DNA of 42,068 nt from Chloroflexota bacterium (GCA_029262735.1 JAJCYY010000029.1:1-42068), one strand, 5' to 3'. Numbered from the stretch's first letter, positions 1 to 8,377 are shown. Program-made: numbers and translations. Notes: generated by a model from the sequence alone, not told the origin.

Positions 1-1410
1 GTTCTCGTAAAACAGCCCGCCTACAAGCTCGCCTGCTGCGAAAATGCCCGGGATCGTGCGGTTCTGGACATCGATCACCCTCGCAGCTTCATCTATCTTC
101 AGTCCGCCGAACGTAAACGTTATTCCGCACGTCACCGCATACCCGACGAACGGTGGATGATCCAGCCTCAGCGCCCAGTTCGACTTCGCCGGACTAATTC
201 CCGAAGTTCCCTTACCGTCAAGCCGGGAAGGATCGTAACCGCCCTCGCCCACCGCATCGTTGTAGTTCTCGACAGTCTGTGAAAGTCCGGCAGGGTCGAC
301 TCCAAGTCCCTCAGCCAGCGCTTCGATCGTATCCGCCGTCGCACTGGTGACCTCGTGAATCCGGTACTCGTCACGCAGACGATCTACAACCTGGGCATCG
401 AAAATCTGAAACGCAACCCTTCCCGGCTGGTTCAAAATCTCCTTGCCGTACCGAGCGTAAGTGAAGTTCCGGATATCGGCACCCTCGTCAACGAACCGCT
501 CGCCATCGCGGTTCACGATCAGGCCCAGCGGATAAGAGTGCTTCTGAAACAGATCGCCGATACGCCGGTCTCCGAACGGCGGCGCACCGGCATCCCACGC
601 CACCGCATGACAGCCGCTGTAGTTGCCAAACGGCTGTGCTCCGACAGCAAGAGCCATCTTGATCCCGTCTCCAGTATTCGCCGCAGTCCCCCTCACCTTC
701 GCAAGATCCCACGGCTTGCCTAAATAGCGAGCCCTCATCTCCGGGTTCGCCTCGAAACCGCCACACGCCACCACGACACTCTTCGTCGAAATCGTCCGTA
801 CACCGTCCACTGAACGAACCGTCAGCCCGGAAACGCCACCTTGCTCATCAAGCTGCAACTCCGTGCCCATGGTCCCGTATTCGACTTCGACGCCCTCTTT
901 TTCGCTCGCTTCAAACAGCGAATCGATCAGGCCGACACCTGCGCCGACCGTTTCGCACGCAAGGCCTCCCCAGAACTTGAACTTTCCGTCTACCTTGTAA
1001 GATTGGCGGCCATACGCCAGCACCCATCGGACCCGCTTGCCAGTCATCCACCGCACCGTATCCGCCGCTCTAGAGACCAGGACCTGTGCCAGCGCCGGGT
1101 CCGCCAGGTCCTCGGTAATCCGCATCAGGTCCGAGTAGAAGTCCGACTCCGAGTACGGGTCGATCTCAATGAGGTCTCTGTCAGCCTCGGCCAGCGGGCC
1201 GACGACGCGCTCCAAATCGTCGAGACCGGAGAACGGGAATCGGAATAGCCCGCCGGAAAAGTAGGAGTTCCCGCCGCGTGCGTGCCGTTCCTCCTTCTCA
1301 AGCACCAGCACGCGAGCGCCGCGTTCACGCGCGGCCAACGCGGCGCACAGAGCTGCATTTCCGGCTCCAACGACGACAACGTCATACTGCGCGGACTCGT
1401 CCGGGTTCAC
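1..1410 (-). CDS. tcuA: FAD-dependent tricarballylate dehydrogenase-like flavoprotein (3' end cut by window edge)
   Basis: Flavoprotein of the fumarate reductase/succinate dehydrogenase superfamily. The N-terminus YDVVVVGAGNAALCAALAA is the dinucleotide-binding fold, followed by an FAD-contacting EKEERHARGGNSYFSGG stretch; GNAALCAALAARE and RGGNSY are typical of TcuA. TcuA oxidises tricarballylate to cis-aconitate and passes electrons to the membrane partner TcuB. The last readable residues (IPGIFAAGELVGGLFYEN) are the usual C-terminal FAD-binding segment, so only about 20-40 residues are missing. GTG at 1408-1410 is chosen as start because AGAGGGG lies about 9 nt upstream and the Rossmann motif follows within 10 residues. 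The gene lies 66 nt downstream of the GMC oxidoreductase on the same strand, so co-transcription is likely. No tcuB is visible. The fold is certain, the exact substrate is inferred; related enzymes act on ketosteroids or fumarate. Confidence 0.8.
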   Translation of the reverse strand, partial: MNPDESAQYDVVVVGAGNAALCAALAARERGARVLVLEKEERHARGGNSYFSGGLFRFPFSGLDDLERVVGPLAEADRDLIEIDPYSESDFYSDLMRITEDLADPALAQVLVSRAADTVRWMTGKRVRWVLAYGRQSYKVDGKFKFWGGLACETVGAGVGLIDSLFEASEKEGVEVEYGTMGTELQLDEQGGVSGLTVRSVDGVRTISTKSVVVACGGFEANPEMRARYLGKPWDLAKVRGTAANTGDGIKMALAVGAQPFGNYSGCHAVAWDAGAPPFGDRRIGDLFQKHSYPLGLIVNRDGERFVDEGADIRNFTYARYGKEILNQPGRVAFQIFDAQVVDRLRDEYRIHEVTSATADTIEALAEGLGVDPAGLSQTVENYNDAVGEGGYDPSRLDGKGTSGISPAKSNWALRLDHPPFVGYAVTCGITFTFGGLKIDEAARVIDVQNRTIPGIFAAGELVGGLFYEN

Positions 1411-1476
1411 TCGCAGATCACCCCTCTATCGCAAGACTCGTAAACGCCACGCACTCCGGACCCATCGCACCGTCCA

Positions 1477-3042
1477 CTAGTTCCCCTCTTTGATGAAATC
1501 TGCAATACGCTCTCCCATCGCCATCACGGTGACGTTGATGTTCGCCCGTACGCAGTCCGGCATGATCGAAGCATCCGCCACTCGAAGCGCATCGACGCCG
1601 TGAACCTTCCCGAACTGGTCAACTACTGCCATCTCATCGTCCGCCGTGCCCATCTTCGCCGTGCAGGAGATGTGATGGCCGGTCGTCACGTTCTGCCGCA
1701 TCCACGCCTCCAGCGCTTCATCTGAATCAAGATCAGAGTCAAGCGGTGCCTTTCGGCGATCGATCATTTCAGCCAACGAGTGATGTTTCTCAAATTCCAC
1801 GATCATGCGAATTCCGTCACGGACACGCCGAACGTCCTCAGGCTCCACAAGGTAGTTGTAGTCGAGGCACGGCTGCTCCCGGTAGTCCGCCGAGTTCAGC
1901 TTTAGTTCGCCCTTGCCCTGCGCCAGGTTGAGCCCCAGGATTGCGGCAATCCCGAACGGCTGTGACCGGCGTCCGCCACGGTCCGGCGGCTCACTGGCAC
2001 AAACCGTGTAGTAGACGATCATGTCGTTCTCGAGTTCCGAACCCTTCGCCGTATAGCGCAGCGTCAACTGGGCTCTCGGACCAAGCACGTCCAGCGAAAC
2101 CTCCGGTTTTGTCTCCCAGCCGATCTGGAATATCGGGTGGTCCCGGAGGTTCTGGCCGACCCCCGGTGAGTCGACGATGACCGGGATGTCGTGCTCTCCC
2201 AGGTGCTCCTTTGCCCCGATGCCTGACAGCATCAGCAGTTGAGGTGACGCCACGGCGCCAGCGCTCAGGATGATCTCGTCTGCCTCCACCGTGAACGTCT
2301 CGTCGCCGGAGACCGCCTCAATGCCCGTGGCCCTCGGACGCTCCCCGGTCCTATCGAATAGAACCCGCTTAACGGTCACATCGGCGCGGATGGTCAGGTT
2401 CAGCCGGTGCCGTGAGAGCCCCAGGTAGCCGATGGCGGTGGACCAGCGAATGCCGTTCGGGTTGTTCAGCGGCAGAGGCCCGACGCCCGCCGAATCCGGC
2501 AAGTTGGCATCTTCACATTCCGGGAATCCAGCGGCCCGCGAAGCTGCCTCGAAGGCCCGCGTGGCGGGCAGCCAGTCCTTGCGAGGAAACCTGTGGCAGA
2601 TGATCGGGCCGTCCGCGCCGTGGAAATCCCCGGGATCATCGCTGTACGTCGTATCGGTCTCGATCTTGTTGAAGTAAGGAACGAGTTGCTGGTAGCCCCA
2701 CCGGTCGTTGCCCCAACTCGACCAGTCGTCGTAGTCCGCAGGCATCCCCCGCAGGAAGATCTGACCGTTGATCGCGCTCGATCCGCCCGTCACTTTTCCG
2801 CGCGGCACCATGATCTCCGACTCGTCGGTGCCCCTGGCCGTGAACTGCCAGTTGTGGTCGCTCGTGGCGATATCGGTCCCGGTGGCATAACCGAGTTTCA
2901 CCTCTTCGGGCAGGCTGTCGATGTCCGGATAGTCCGGTCCCGCCTCGAGCAAAAGCACTGAAACGCCAGGATTTTCAGTCAGTCTCGTAGCGATGATTGC
3001 GCCCGCCGAACCAGCGCCGATCACAACGTAGTCGTAACGCAT
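1477..3042 (-). CDS. GMC family oxidoreductase (choline dehydrogenase-like)
   Basis: FAD-dependent alcohol/aldehyde oxidoreductase of the glucose-methanol-choline family, 521 residues, normal length. Visible motifs: N-terminal DYVVIGAGSAGAIIATRL (ADP-binding), GGSSAINGQIFLRG (GMC signature 1), GAVASPQLLMLSGIG (signature 2), and the C-terminal GHHISCTAKMG and VADASIMPDCVRANINVTVMAMGERIADFI segments, which carry the catalytic His/Asn pair. ATG at 3040-3042 is preferred over a TTG one codon upstream because CCAGGAG sits about 7 nt before it. Probably cytoplasmic; no signal peptide is seen. It precedes the TcuA-like gene by 66 nt, suggesting a two-gene catabolic operon, and is divergent from the RdhA-like gene. 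The substrate cannot be deduced; GMC genes are often multiplied in marine Chloroflexota. Confidence 0.9.
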   Translation of the reverse strand: MRYDYVVIGAGSAGAIIATRLTENPGVSVLLLEAGPDYPDIDSLPEEVKLGYATGTDIATSDHNWQFTARGTDESEIMVPRGKVTGGSSAINGQIFLRGMPADYDDWSSWGNDRWGYQQLVPYFNKIETDTTYSDDPGDFHGADGPIICHRFPRKDWLPATRAFEAASRAAGFPECEDANLPDSAGVGPLPLNNPNGIRWSTAIGYLGLSRHRLNLTIRADVTVKRVLFDRTGERPRATGIEAVSGDETFTVEADEIILSAGAVASPQLLMLSGIGAKEHLGEHDIPVIVDSPGVGQNLRDHPIFQIGWETKPEVSLDVLGPRAQLTLRYTAKGSELENDMIVYYTVCASEPPDRGGRRSQPFGIAAILGLNLAQGKGELKLNSADYREQPCLDYNYLVEPEDVRRVRDGIRMIVEFEKHHSLAEMIDRRKAPLDSDLDSDEALEAWMRQNVTTGHHISCTAKMGTADDEMAVVDQFGKVHGVDALRVADASIMPDCVRANINVTVMAMGERIADFIKEGN

Positions 3043-3291
3043 CAACGAACTCCTGGAAAAACGTGCGGAAAACGAGTCGAATCGAGATTCGTCAGATTCT
3101 ACATCGCGAACGAATTTGATATGGCTCGCAGATTCACTAAGGCCGAATCGACCCGCTATTCGGAGATTTTCTGCGTTTCCATTCGCATCTGACTACATCC
3201 GGCTACATCTGACGCCGGGTTATGACACAATCGCTCGCCTGTATGCGATATATTCTGCATACGAGTACAAATAGCACGGTAGGGATCAAAT
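3043..3291. promoter_or_regulatory. Divergent intergenic region with phased direct repeats
   Basis: This 249-nt gap separates two divergent redox genes and should hold both promoters. CATCTGAC occurs at 3186-3193 and 3206-3213 (20 nt apart), and CTACATC at 3193-3199 and 3203-3209 (10 nt apart), so the repeats lie on one face of the helix as expected for an activator. A TATATT -10-like hexamer lies at 3249-3254 for the rightward gene without a good -35 partner. No ribosome-binding site is strong before 3292. The regulator is unknown. Confidence 0.4.
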
Positions 3292-4539
3292 ATGGCCAAG
3301 AATGTGCATCATGTCGTCAGCAGACCCGGTCTAGATGCCGATGATCCGGCAGTCGAGATCCCAGTAGCGGAAGACCTGGTGTCCGTGCCTGGCTCACCCG
3401 TCCGCGACCGTGATGTCACGTTCTACTCCAGGGAGTATCCGATCGAATCCCAGACGATCGAGAAATCGGCCGATCGCGCATGGGGCTGGACCATCTATAT
3501 CAAGGACGTCTTCGACTACCGGAAGAAGCACGAGAAGGTGAGCGAGCCGCTGATCGAGGCGGCCGCGGTGACCGGGGAGATCGAGCCGACCGCAAGCCCG
3601 GAGCCGGGAGTCGATGTGACCGCCAGCATCCGCGATAGGGCGCGGGAACTTGGCTTTGGCGAAGTTGGCTTCACGAAATACGACCGACGATACACCTACG
3701 CCAGCAAGAAGAAGTGGGTCAAGTACGGCAACGCGATCTGCCTCGCGCTTGAGCAGGACTACAGCCAGACACAGTCGATACCGAGTCTTGAGGCTGAGTT
3801 CGCCCACTTCGGCACCTACGAGGTCGCCGGTGATCTCGGGTTGCAACTTGCCGACCATATTCGCTCACTCGGCTACCACGCACAGGTGCACAGCCCGAAC
3901 GACAACAGCGGAGCGTTCATTCCGATCTTTGTAAACGCCGGTCTCGGCCAACTGGGAGCTAACGGACAGCTCCTGTCACCACACTTCGGCTCACGAGCCA
4001 GGTTGATGATCATCACCACCGATGCCCCGGTGACTCGCGATGAAGCGGTCGACTACGGCATCAACAAGTTCTGCGACCAGTGCCAGGTGTGCGTGGCCCG
4101 GTGCCCTGCACGCGCTCTGCTCAAGGATAAGGTCTGGTACCGCGGGGTTCTCAAGAACAAGCTCATCTACGACCGCTGCCGGCCCATCATGGTCACTTAC
4201 GAGGGCTGCGGCATCTGCATGAAGGTCTGCCCGATTCAGCGCTACGGCATGAAACCTGTGATGGAGCACTACATCGAAACCGGCGATATCCTCGGCAAGG
4301 GCACCGACAACCTCGAAGGATATGAGATTCGCGAAAAGGGCTATTTCGGACCGGGCGAGTTGCCGCATTTCAATCGCCAGGCCTTCGAGATTCCTCATGG
4401 CAGCAAGGAAGAGTGGCTGTTCGAGAATTTCAAGAAGAAGGTCCAGGAAAACGGCGGGGCCAGCACTGAGGACGCAGAGGAGTTCGCGAAGGAGCTCAAA
4501 ACCATCGTCGCCACTGGCGTCGCAAGGACGGACGAGTAG
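3292..4539 (+). CDS. Cytosolic reductive dehalogenase-like / QueG-like 4Fe-4S protein
   Basis: Protein of 415 residues resembling the cobalamin- and Fe-S-dependent reductase group (reductive dehalogenases, epoxyqueuosine reductase). The C-terminal third has two ferredoxin-type clusters: C261-x2-C264-x2-C267-x3-C271P and C296-x9-C306-x2-C309-x3-C313P, the second with the stretched first spacing usual in RdhA. Residues about 110-250 (SIRDRARELGFGEVGFTKYD, AGLGQLGANGQLLSPHFGSRARLM) match the core shared by RdhA and QueG. There is no twin-arginine signal peptide, so unlike respiratory RdhA it is probably cytoplasmic. No RdhB-like membrane anchor follows; only a 63-residue gene does. The first 100 residues are not recognised. 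It may be a catabolic dehalogenase or another B12-dependent reductase; corrinoid binding is inferred. Start is the only sensible ATG, with a weak ribosome-binding site. Confidence 0.75.
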   Translation: MAKNVHHVVSRPGLDADDPAVEIPVAEDLVSVPGSPVRDRDVTFYSREYPIESQTIEKSADRAWGWTIYIKDVFDYRKKHEKVSEPLIEAAAVTGEIEPTASPEPGVDVTASIRDRARELGFGEVGFTKYDRRYTYASKKKWVKYGNAICLALEQDYSQTQSIPSLEAEFAHFGTYEVAGDLGLQLADHIRSLGYHAQVHSPNDNSGAFIPIFVNAGLGQLGANGQLLSPHFGSRARLMIITTDAPVTRDEAVDYGINKFCDQCQVCVARCPARALLKDKVWYRGVLKNKLIYDRCRPIMVTYEGCGICMKVCPIQRYGMKPVMEHYIETGDILGKGTDNLEGYEIREKGYFGPGELPHFNRQAFEIPHGSKEEWLFENFKKKVQENGGASTEDAEEFAKELKTIVATGVARTDE

Positions 4540-4553
4540 CCTCGGTTCAACAC

Positions 4554-4745
4554 ATGGGAACTTTTGACAAAGACCAGCTTGGCGCCGTGTTCAACGAACT
4601 TGAAGTCGAGCACGCCGGAAGCCCCGACTACGAGCAACTACTGCGCGCCGTCCACCTCGGAGTGGCCCTGTGCGACGCCGGTCGGGAGATGGACGCCAGC
4701 GTCGACCCGCGAGCCGCATCTCTAATCGACAAACACAGGCCGTAG
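4554..4745 (+). CDS. Small hypothetical protein downstream of the RdhA-like gene
   Basis: A 63-residue acidic protein (begins MGTFDKDQLGAVFNELEVEH) with no motif I recognise, no membrane segment and no cysteine cluster; one cysteine is present. It begins 14 nt after the stop of the RdhA-like gene on the same strand, so it would be co-transcribed and could be an accessory subunit. Against it, there is no clear Shine-Dalgarno sequence before the ATG. Supported mainly by context and by a protein-like composition. Confidence 0.5.
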   Translation: MGTFDKDQLGAVFNELEVEHAGSPDYEQLLRAVHLGVALCDAGREMDASVDPRAASLIDKHRP

Positions 4746-4801
4746 TAGACGCGCGCGCCGCCTTCTGCTGTCCACCGAGTGCGGACTAAAGGGTGCCGGC
4801 C

Positions 4802-5611
4802 CTACCCGCCAAGCTGCGCCAGCAAGCCAAGATCGTCGCGGGAGATCCACTCCTCGGCAATCTTGCCGCCTTCGAACCGACTAATCCCAACGCCGGTTGA
4901 CTCAATCGAGCGCCCCGTTGGCGCAATGTCTGCGTAGACGCCGTCGTGTGTCCCGGTCATCACCCACCTGCGCGTCACCGTCTGGCCGCCGTCATTGGCC
5001 GGAATCACGGTCGCGTCAAAATGCAGATCAGGGAAGCCCACACGAAGCGCCGTAATAGCAGACGACAACGCATCGATTCCCACGACATCGCCACCGGGCT
5101 GATGCCGCACGTGATCGGTAGTCACAAACTCGCCCAGCAACGCCGAGTTACCGGCGTTCCAAATATCCGAGACGTACCGCTTGACCGCGCCTCCCGCCAG
5201 AGTCTCTGAGATGCGTTCAAGGTTCGATGAATCCCAAGACTCAGAAGCGATCTTGCCATCGGCTACTTCGAACGTGACGACTCCGGTTACCGAGATTGGT
5301 TCTCCGGTGACGGGATACGGAAACATCGAGAAATGCGCGGAATGGACACCCGTGGTAGTCCAGTGAACAACGACATGCGTTTCATTGGCCACGATATCGT
5401 GAATGTTCCGATGCAACGGAGCGAAAGCTTCGCGTATCCCTCGGACCAGCTCTTTCGCCGACTCCGGCCCTGCCGCAATCATTCCATTGGGATTTGCCGC
5501 CGCCGGTGCAACGATCTCATCCACAACGTCCAGGTTGCCCTGGTTCCACACCTCATCGATAAACCGACGCACCACGCGAATATTGTCTTTAACCGTCATT
5601 CCGTCTGACAT
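4802..5611 (-). CDS. Tandem SnoaL-like (ester cyclase family) protein
   Basis: Two SnoaL/NTF2-like alpha+beta barrel domains in one chain of about 269 residues. Repeat 1 begins with NIRVVRRFIDEVWNQGNLDVVDEIVAP and ends TFEVADGKIASESWD; repeat 2 begins VKRYVSDIWNAGNSALLGEFVTTDHVRHQP and ends ISRFEGGKIAEEWISRDD. The pattern matches the ester cyclase/polyketide cyclase-like family of the NTF2 superfamily. Function is unknown; members bind or isomerise small hydrophobic molecules. The reading frame stays open to an ATG at 5734, adding 41 residues that match no SnoaL fold. The ATG at 5609-5611 is chosen because it immediately precedes the first domain, but no start has a convincing ribosome-binding site; an ATG at residue 25 of the longer form has AGGA 8 nt upstream and is a real alternative. 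Confidence 0.75.
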   Translation of the reverse strand: MSDGMTVKDNIRVVRRFIDEVWNQGNLDVVDEIVAPAAANPNGMIAAGPESAKELVRGIREAFAPLHRNIHDIVANETHVVVHWTTTGVHSAHFSMFPYPVTGEPISVTGVVTFEVADGKIASESWDSSNLERISETLAGGAVKRYVSDIWNAGNSALLGEFVTTDHVRHQPGGDVVGIDALSSAITALRVGFPDLHFDATVIPANDGGQTVTRRWVMTGTHDGVYADIAPTGRSIESTGVGISRFEGGKIAEEWISRDDLGLLAQLGG

Positions 5612-6019
5612 ACCCTGAACTCGTGTCGTTTCGTAAATGAGATGCCGCTCGCTCCTGGCCATGAACACGTCCTGGCCAGCCCATTTTTCTGAGATGGCCT
5701 CTCTGTCACTGAGGTCATCCTGGACGCTGTCCATTGGCTCATCAAGAGCACCGAAGCTGGCCGCAGTCTACCCGCGTATCGCCGCTTCGGTTCCGTTCAG
5801 TAAAAACACGCGGCGCACCCAGGCTTCTCAATGAAACAGAGCTGAAAACCGTGAGCATTTCGGCAAGAGCCAACGCCTCCCCGTTTTGCCGACCGACGCC
5901 GGACCGATCTCTCCGGCCTGCAGGCGGCAGTTAGTTGTACATGCAACAACTATGCTCTAAGCTGGAAACCGCTATTCGCAAACGGCCCATTCCCCAGAAC
6001 CCTTCACAGGACACCTCAC
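5612..6019. other. Intergenic region between SnoaL protein and CDGSH protein
   Basis: About 400 nt with no convincing gene. The left part may encode an N-terminal extension of the leftward SnoaL gene (open to 5734). The right part holds the palindrome at 5932-5952 and the leader of the CDGSH gene, including AGGA about 9 nt before its ATG at 6020. Nothing else was recognised. Confidence 0.5.
5932..5952. promoter_or_regulatory. Perfect interrupted palindrome, candidate operator
   Basis: Seven-base arms TAGTTGT and ACAACTA are exact inverted repeats around a 7-nt spacer. A TATGCT hexamer (5951-5956) abuts the right arm and could be a -10 element, so a bound repressor would occlude the promoter. 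It lies 67 nt upstream of the CDGSH gene. TTG/CAA-containing arms of this size are common for MarR-family operators; that assignment is inference and no MarR gene is in the window. Confidence 0.6.
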
Positions 6020-6664
6020 ATGCCCGACTCAACTCAACCGAAGATAACGGTCACCGACGGCGGTCCATACATGGTCGAAGACGGCATCCCGATCTACGAC
6101 CACGACGGCAACCCGATCGAAGCGACCGGCGTCTACTGGATGTGCCGCTGCGGCGGCTCGCAGAACAAGCCGTTCTGTGACGGCACGCACAACAAGAACA
6201 ACTTCAACGGCCAGGAGTTCGCAAGCAAAGACACAGCGGCAGAGCGCCGTGAGACATTCGTCGGAGATGGCGTAACGATCTATGACGACCGCAGCCGCTG
6301 CGCCCATGCTGGGTTCTGTACAGACAACCTGGCATCTGTCTTCAAGATGGGCACCGAGCCGTGGGTCGATGCGAAAGGCGCATCGGCAGAGGAGATCATC
6401 AACACCATCAGGAAGTGTCCGTCGGGCGCCCTGAGCTACACACAGACAAAAGGTGGCGAGCCTGAAGAGGACCAGCAGGGTGCGAAGGTCACGGTTGCTG
6501 TCGATGCGCCGTATCACGCCCGCGGCGTGCAGGTGATTGCGGGTGACGGAGAGGCGTACGACACGCGAGAACGTCAGACGCTGTGCCGCTGCGGGGGCTC
6601 ACGGAACAAGCCGTTCTGTGACGGCACGCACTGGTACATAGGGTTCAAACACCAGATGGAGTAG
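6020..6664 (+). CDS. CDGSH / mono-cluster Fe-S / CDGSH three-domain iron-sulfur protein
   Basis: A 214-residue soluble protein with two near-identical CDGSH motifs flanking a third metal site. Motif 1 is C42-R-C44-GGSQNKPF-C53-DGT-H57; motif 2 is C189-R-C191-GGSRNKPF-C200-DGT-H204; each supplies the 3Cys-1His ligand set of a 2Fe-2S NEET-type cluster. Between them RCAHAGFC (C94, C100) and C133-PSGALSY match the divergent mono-cluster Fer4_19 domain. Proteins combining these domains are known, but the role is not established; they are expected to sense redox state or carry electrons or clusters. Start ATG is supported by AGGA about 9 nt upstream. It stands alone behind the 5932-5952 palindrome. 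No membrane segment is present, unlike eukaryotic mitoNEET. Confidence 0.9.
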   Translation: MPDSTQPKITVTDGGPYMVEDGIPIYDHDGNPIEATGVYWMCRCGGSQNKPFCDGTHNKNNFNGQEFASKDTAAERRETFVGDGVTIYDDRSRCAHAGFCTDNLASVFKMGTEPWVDAKGASAEEIINTIRKCPSGALSYTQTKGGEPEEDQQGAKVTVAVDAPYHARGVQVIAGDGEAYDTRERQTLCRCGGSRNKPFCDGTHWYIGFKHQME

Positions 6665-6811
6665 CAGAGCTACGTTATAGCTATGCCAGCGGAGCAAGTC
6701 GGGGAGAACAGGTTGCGGCGTTGGTCGGTCCGGATAGGCTCCGGCCTATCTCGTGCACCATTCGTCTGACGCAGGCCACAAAATCCAGTTTTCAGCGAAG
6801 GTAAAACCAGA

Positions 6812-7069
6812 ATGCCAGAACTTCTCGAAATCACGGAAGATCAAGCCCGAGCAGCCTACGAGAAGGGTTGCGAGGAGTGCATCAAGATAGGCGGCCAGTG
6901 GGTTCACCTGCGCATATGCCTCGTCTGCGGCAAGATCGGCTGCTGCGACTCATCACCCATGACCCATGCCACGAAACACTTCCAGGAGACCGGGCACGCC
7001 TTCGTACGCTCAATCGAGCCGGGCGAAGACTGGAAGTGGAACTACGAGACCAATGAGTTCATAGACTGA
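6812..7069 (+). CDS. UBP-type zinc finger protein
   Basis: An 85-residue protein consisting almost entirely of a zf-UBP domain. Ligand pairs are visible: C19/C22 (GCEECIKIGGQWVHLR), C36/C39 (CLVCGKIGCCDSS) with a following CC, then H52-ATKHF and TGH62. It ends with SIEPGEDWKWNYETNEF, the usual closing strand of this family. In eukaryotes the fold binds the free ubiquitin C-terminus; bacterial stand-alone versions are common and their role is unknown. Start ATG has AAGG about 10 nt upstream. Monocistronic by spacing. Confidence 0.88.
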   Translation: MPELLEITEDQARAAYEKGCEECIKIGGQWVHLRICLVCGKIGCCDSSPMTHATKHFQETGHAFVRSIEPGEDWKWNYETNEFID

Positions 7070-7145
7070 GTTTGAAGTTCGTCAGGACCGTGTTACGAAA
7101 TCAGGCGCTGCGGATAGAGACCGAGCAGCAGATCACTCAACCCGA

Positions 7146-7592
7146 ATGACGCTACGCAGAGCCCGCGACTCAGACACCGAAGCGATCTCAAGCGTCCACA
7201 CCGACTCTCGAACTGCGGCGATGCCGTATTTGCCGGACTCACACACCGATCAACAGACCGTCGACTACTTCAGGCACGTGGTCCTTCCGAAGCAAGATGT
7301 CTGGGTTACCGAAGAGCAGGACAAGGTCGTTGGCTTCATCGCCTTCAACCCGGACACGGTCGAGCACCTCTACATTGGCCCGGCCCACCAATCGAAAGGC
7401 ATCGGATCAGCGCTCCTTGAGAAAGCGAAATCGAGCAGTGTTGGCAGTCTGTCCCTCTGGGTGTTCCAGGAGAATCGTGCGGCCCGAGAGTTCTACGAAT
7501 CGCGCGGCTTCTCCCTCTCAGAGACGACCGATGGCCGCGGTAACGAAGAGCGTGAGCCTGACGCGCTCTACCGCTGGAGCCGCGAAGACTAG
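7146..7592 (+). CDS. GNAT family N-acetyltransferase
   Basis: A 148-residue single-domain acetyltransferase. It starts MTLRRARDSDTEAI, the usual first strand. Motif A is VEHLYIGPAHQSKGIGSALLEKAK, with Q/R-x-x-G-x-G/A (QSKGIGSA) binding the acetyl-CoA pyrophosphate. Motif B is SLSLWVFQENRAAREFYESRGF. Complete length for the family. The acceptor is unknown; small molecules or protein N-termini are typical. It converges on the alpha/beta hydrolase gene with only 23 nt between their stops. Confidence 0.9.
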   Translation: MTLRRARDSDTEAISSVHTDSRTAAMPYLPDSHTDQQTVDYFRHVVLPKQDVWVTEEQDKVVGFIAFNPDTVEHLYIGPAHQSKGIGSALLEKAKSSSVGSLSLWVFQENRAAREFYESRGFSLSETTDGRGNEEREPDALYRWSRED

Positions 7593-7615
7593 ACCGCCGA
7601 GTCGCCAACCCATCC

Positions 7616-8377
7616 TTACTTGACGTACCTGTCCGCCCACGCCGCAAGCACCCGACCGACATATTCTGCGTCTCGTGTGTTCGTCAACAGGTGATTGGCG
7701 TCATCCAGCGAAACAAAGCTCCTCGGGTGGCGGGCCAGCTTGAACAGGGTCGCTGCATTTTCGATCGGCACAATCTCGTCGACCGGCGAATGAAAGATCA
7801 TCAGCGCACGGTCCAGCCCTCGCACACATCCCTCGATCGACCCGTCCCGCAGGTCGTCCAGGAACTGCTTCTTGAACCTGAAACTGCGCCCGGCAAGAGT
7901 TACCTCAGCCTCTCCGCTCTCCTCGATCTCCTGTTCAGAAGAAGAAAGCAGGTGCGTTACATGCCCGGGGTCCGCAGGTGCGCCAATCGTCGCAACCGCC
8001 TTCACCGAGTCCAGTCGCTCAGCCGCCCGCAAGACCGCCGCGCCGCCAAGCGAATGACCGATTAGGATGCTCGGTCCGCTCTGCTGCTCAGCCAAAAACC
8101 CTGCTGCGGCAACAATGTCGCTCACATTCGACGAAAAATTGCTCTCTGAAAACTCACCCTCGCTCTCGCCGAGGCCCGTGAAATCGAATCGCAGCACCGC
8201 AATGCCCTCGTCCGCCAGCGCCCCGGATATGGCTCGCGCCGCACGCAGATCCTTCGAACAGGTGAAACAGTGAGCGAACAGCGCGCAGGCGCGGGTCTCT
8301 ACACCCTCCGGCATATCCAGAATCGCCGCCAGCGTCTCGCCCTCATCGTTAGTGAACTGAACACGCTCGGATGCCAT
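7616..8377 (-). CDS. Alpha/beta hydrolase of the type usually fused to OsmC
   Basis: A 253-residue serine hydrolase. The nucleophile elbow is GHSLGG; the acid is in HSPVDEIVP and the histidine in DDANHLL. The N-terminal segment (ERVQFTNDEGETLAAILDMPEG, ALFAHCFTCSKDLRAARAI, VLRFDFTGLGESEGEF, NFSSNVSDIVAAA) closely resembles the hydrolase half of bifunctional hydrolase/OsmC proteins, which often continue with a peroxidase-like OsmC domain of about 150 residues. Here the protein ends after the hydrolase (WADRYVK), so the OsmC half is absent. ATG at 8375-8377 is preferred to a GTG six codons upstream because AAAGGAG precedes it by about 7 nt. The substrate is unknown. Confidence 0.88.
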   Translation of the reverse strand: MASERVQFTNDEGETLAAILDMPEGVETRACALFAHCFTCSKDLRAARAISGALADEGIAVLRFDFTGLGESEGEFSESNFSSNVSDIVAAAGFLAEQQSGPSILIGHSLGGAAVLRAAERLDSVKAVATIGAPADPGHVTHLLSSSEQEIEESGEAEVTLAGRSFRFKKQFLDDLRDGSIEGCVRGLDRALMIFHSPVDEIVPIENAATLFKLARHPRSFVSLDDANHLLTNTRDAEYVGRVLAAWADRYVK

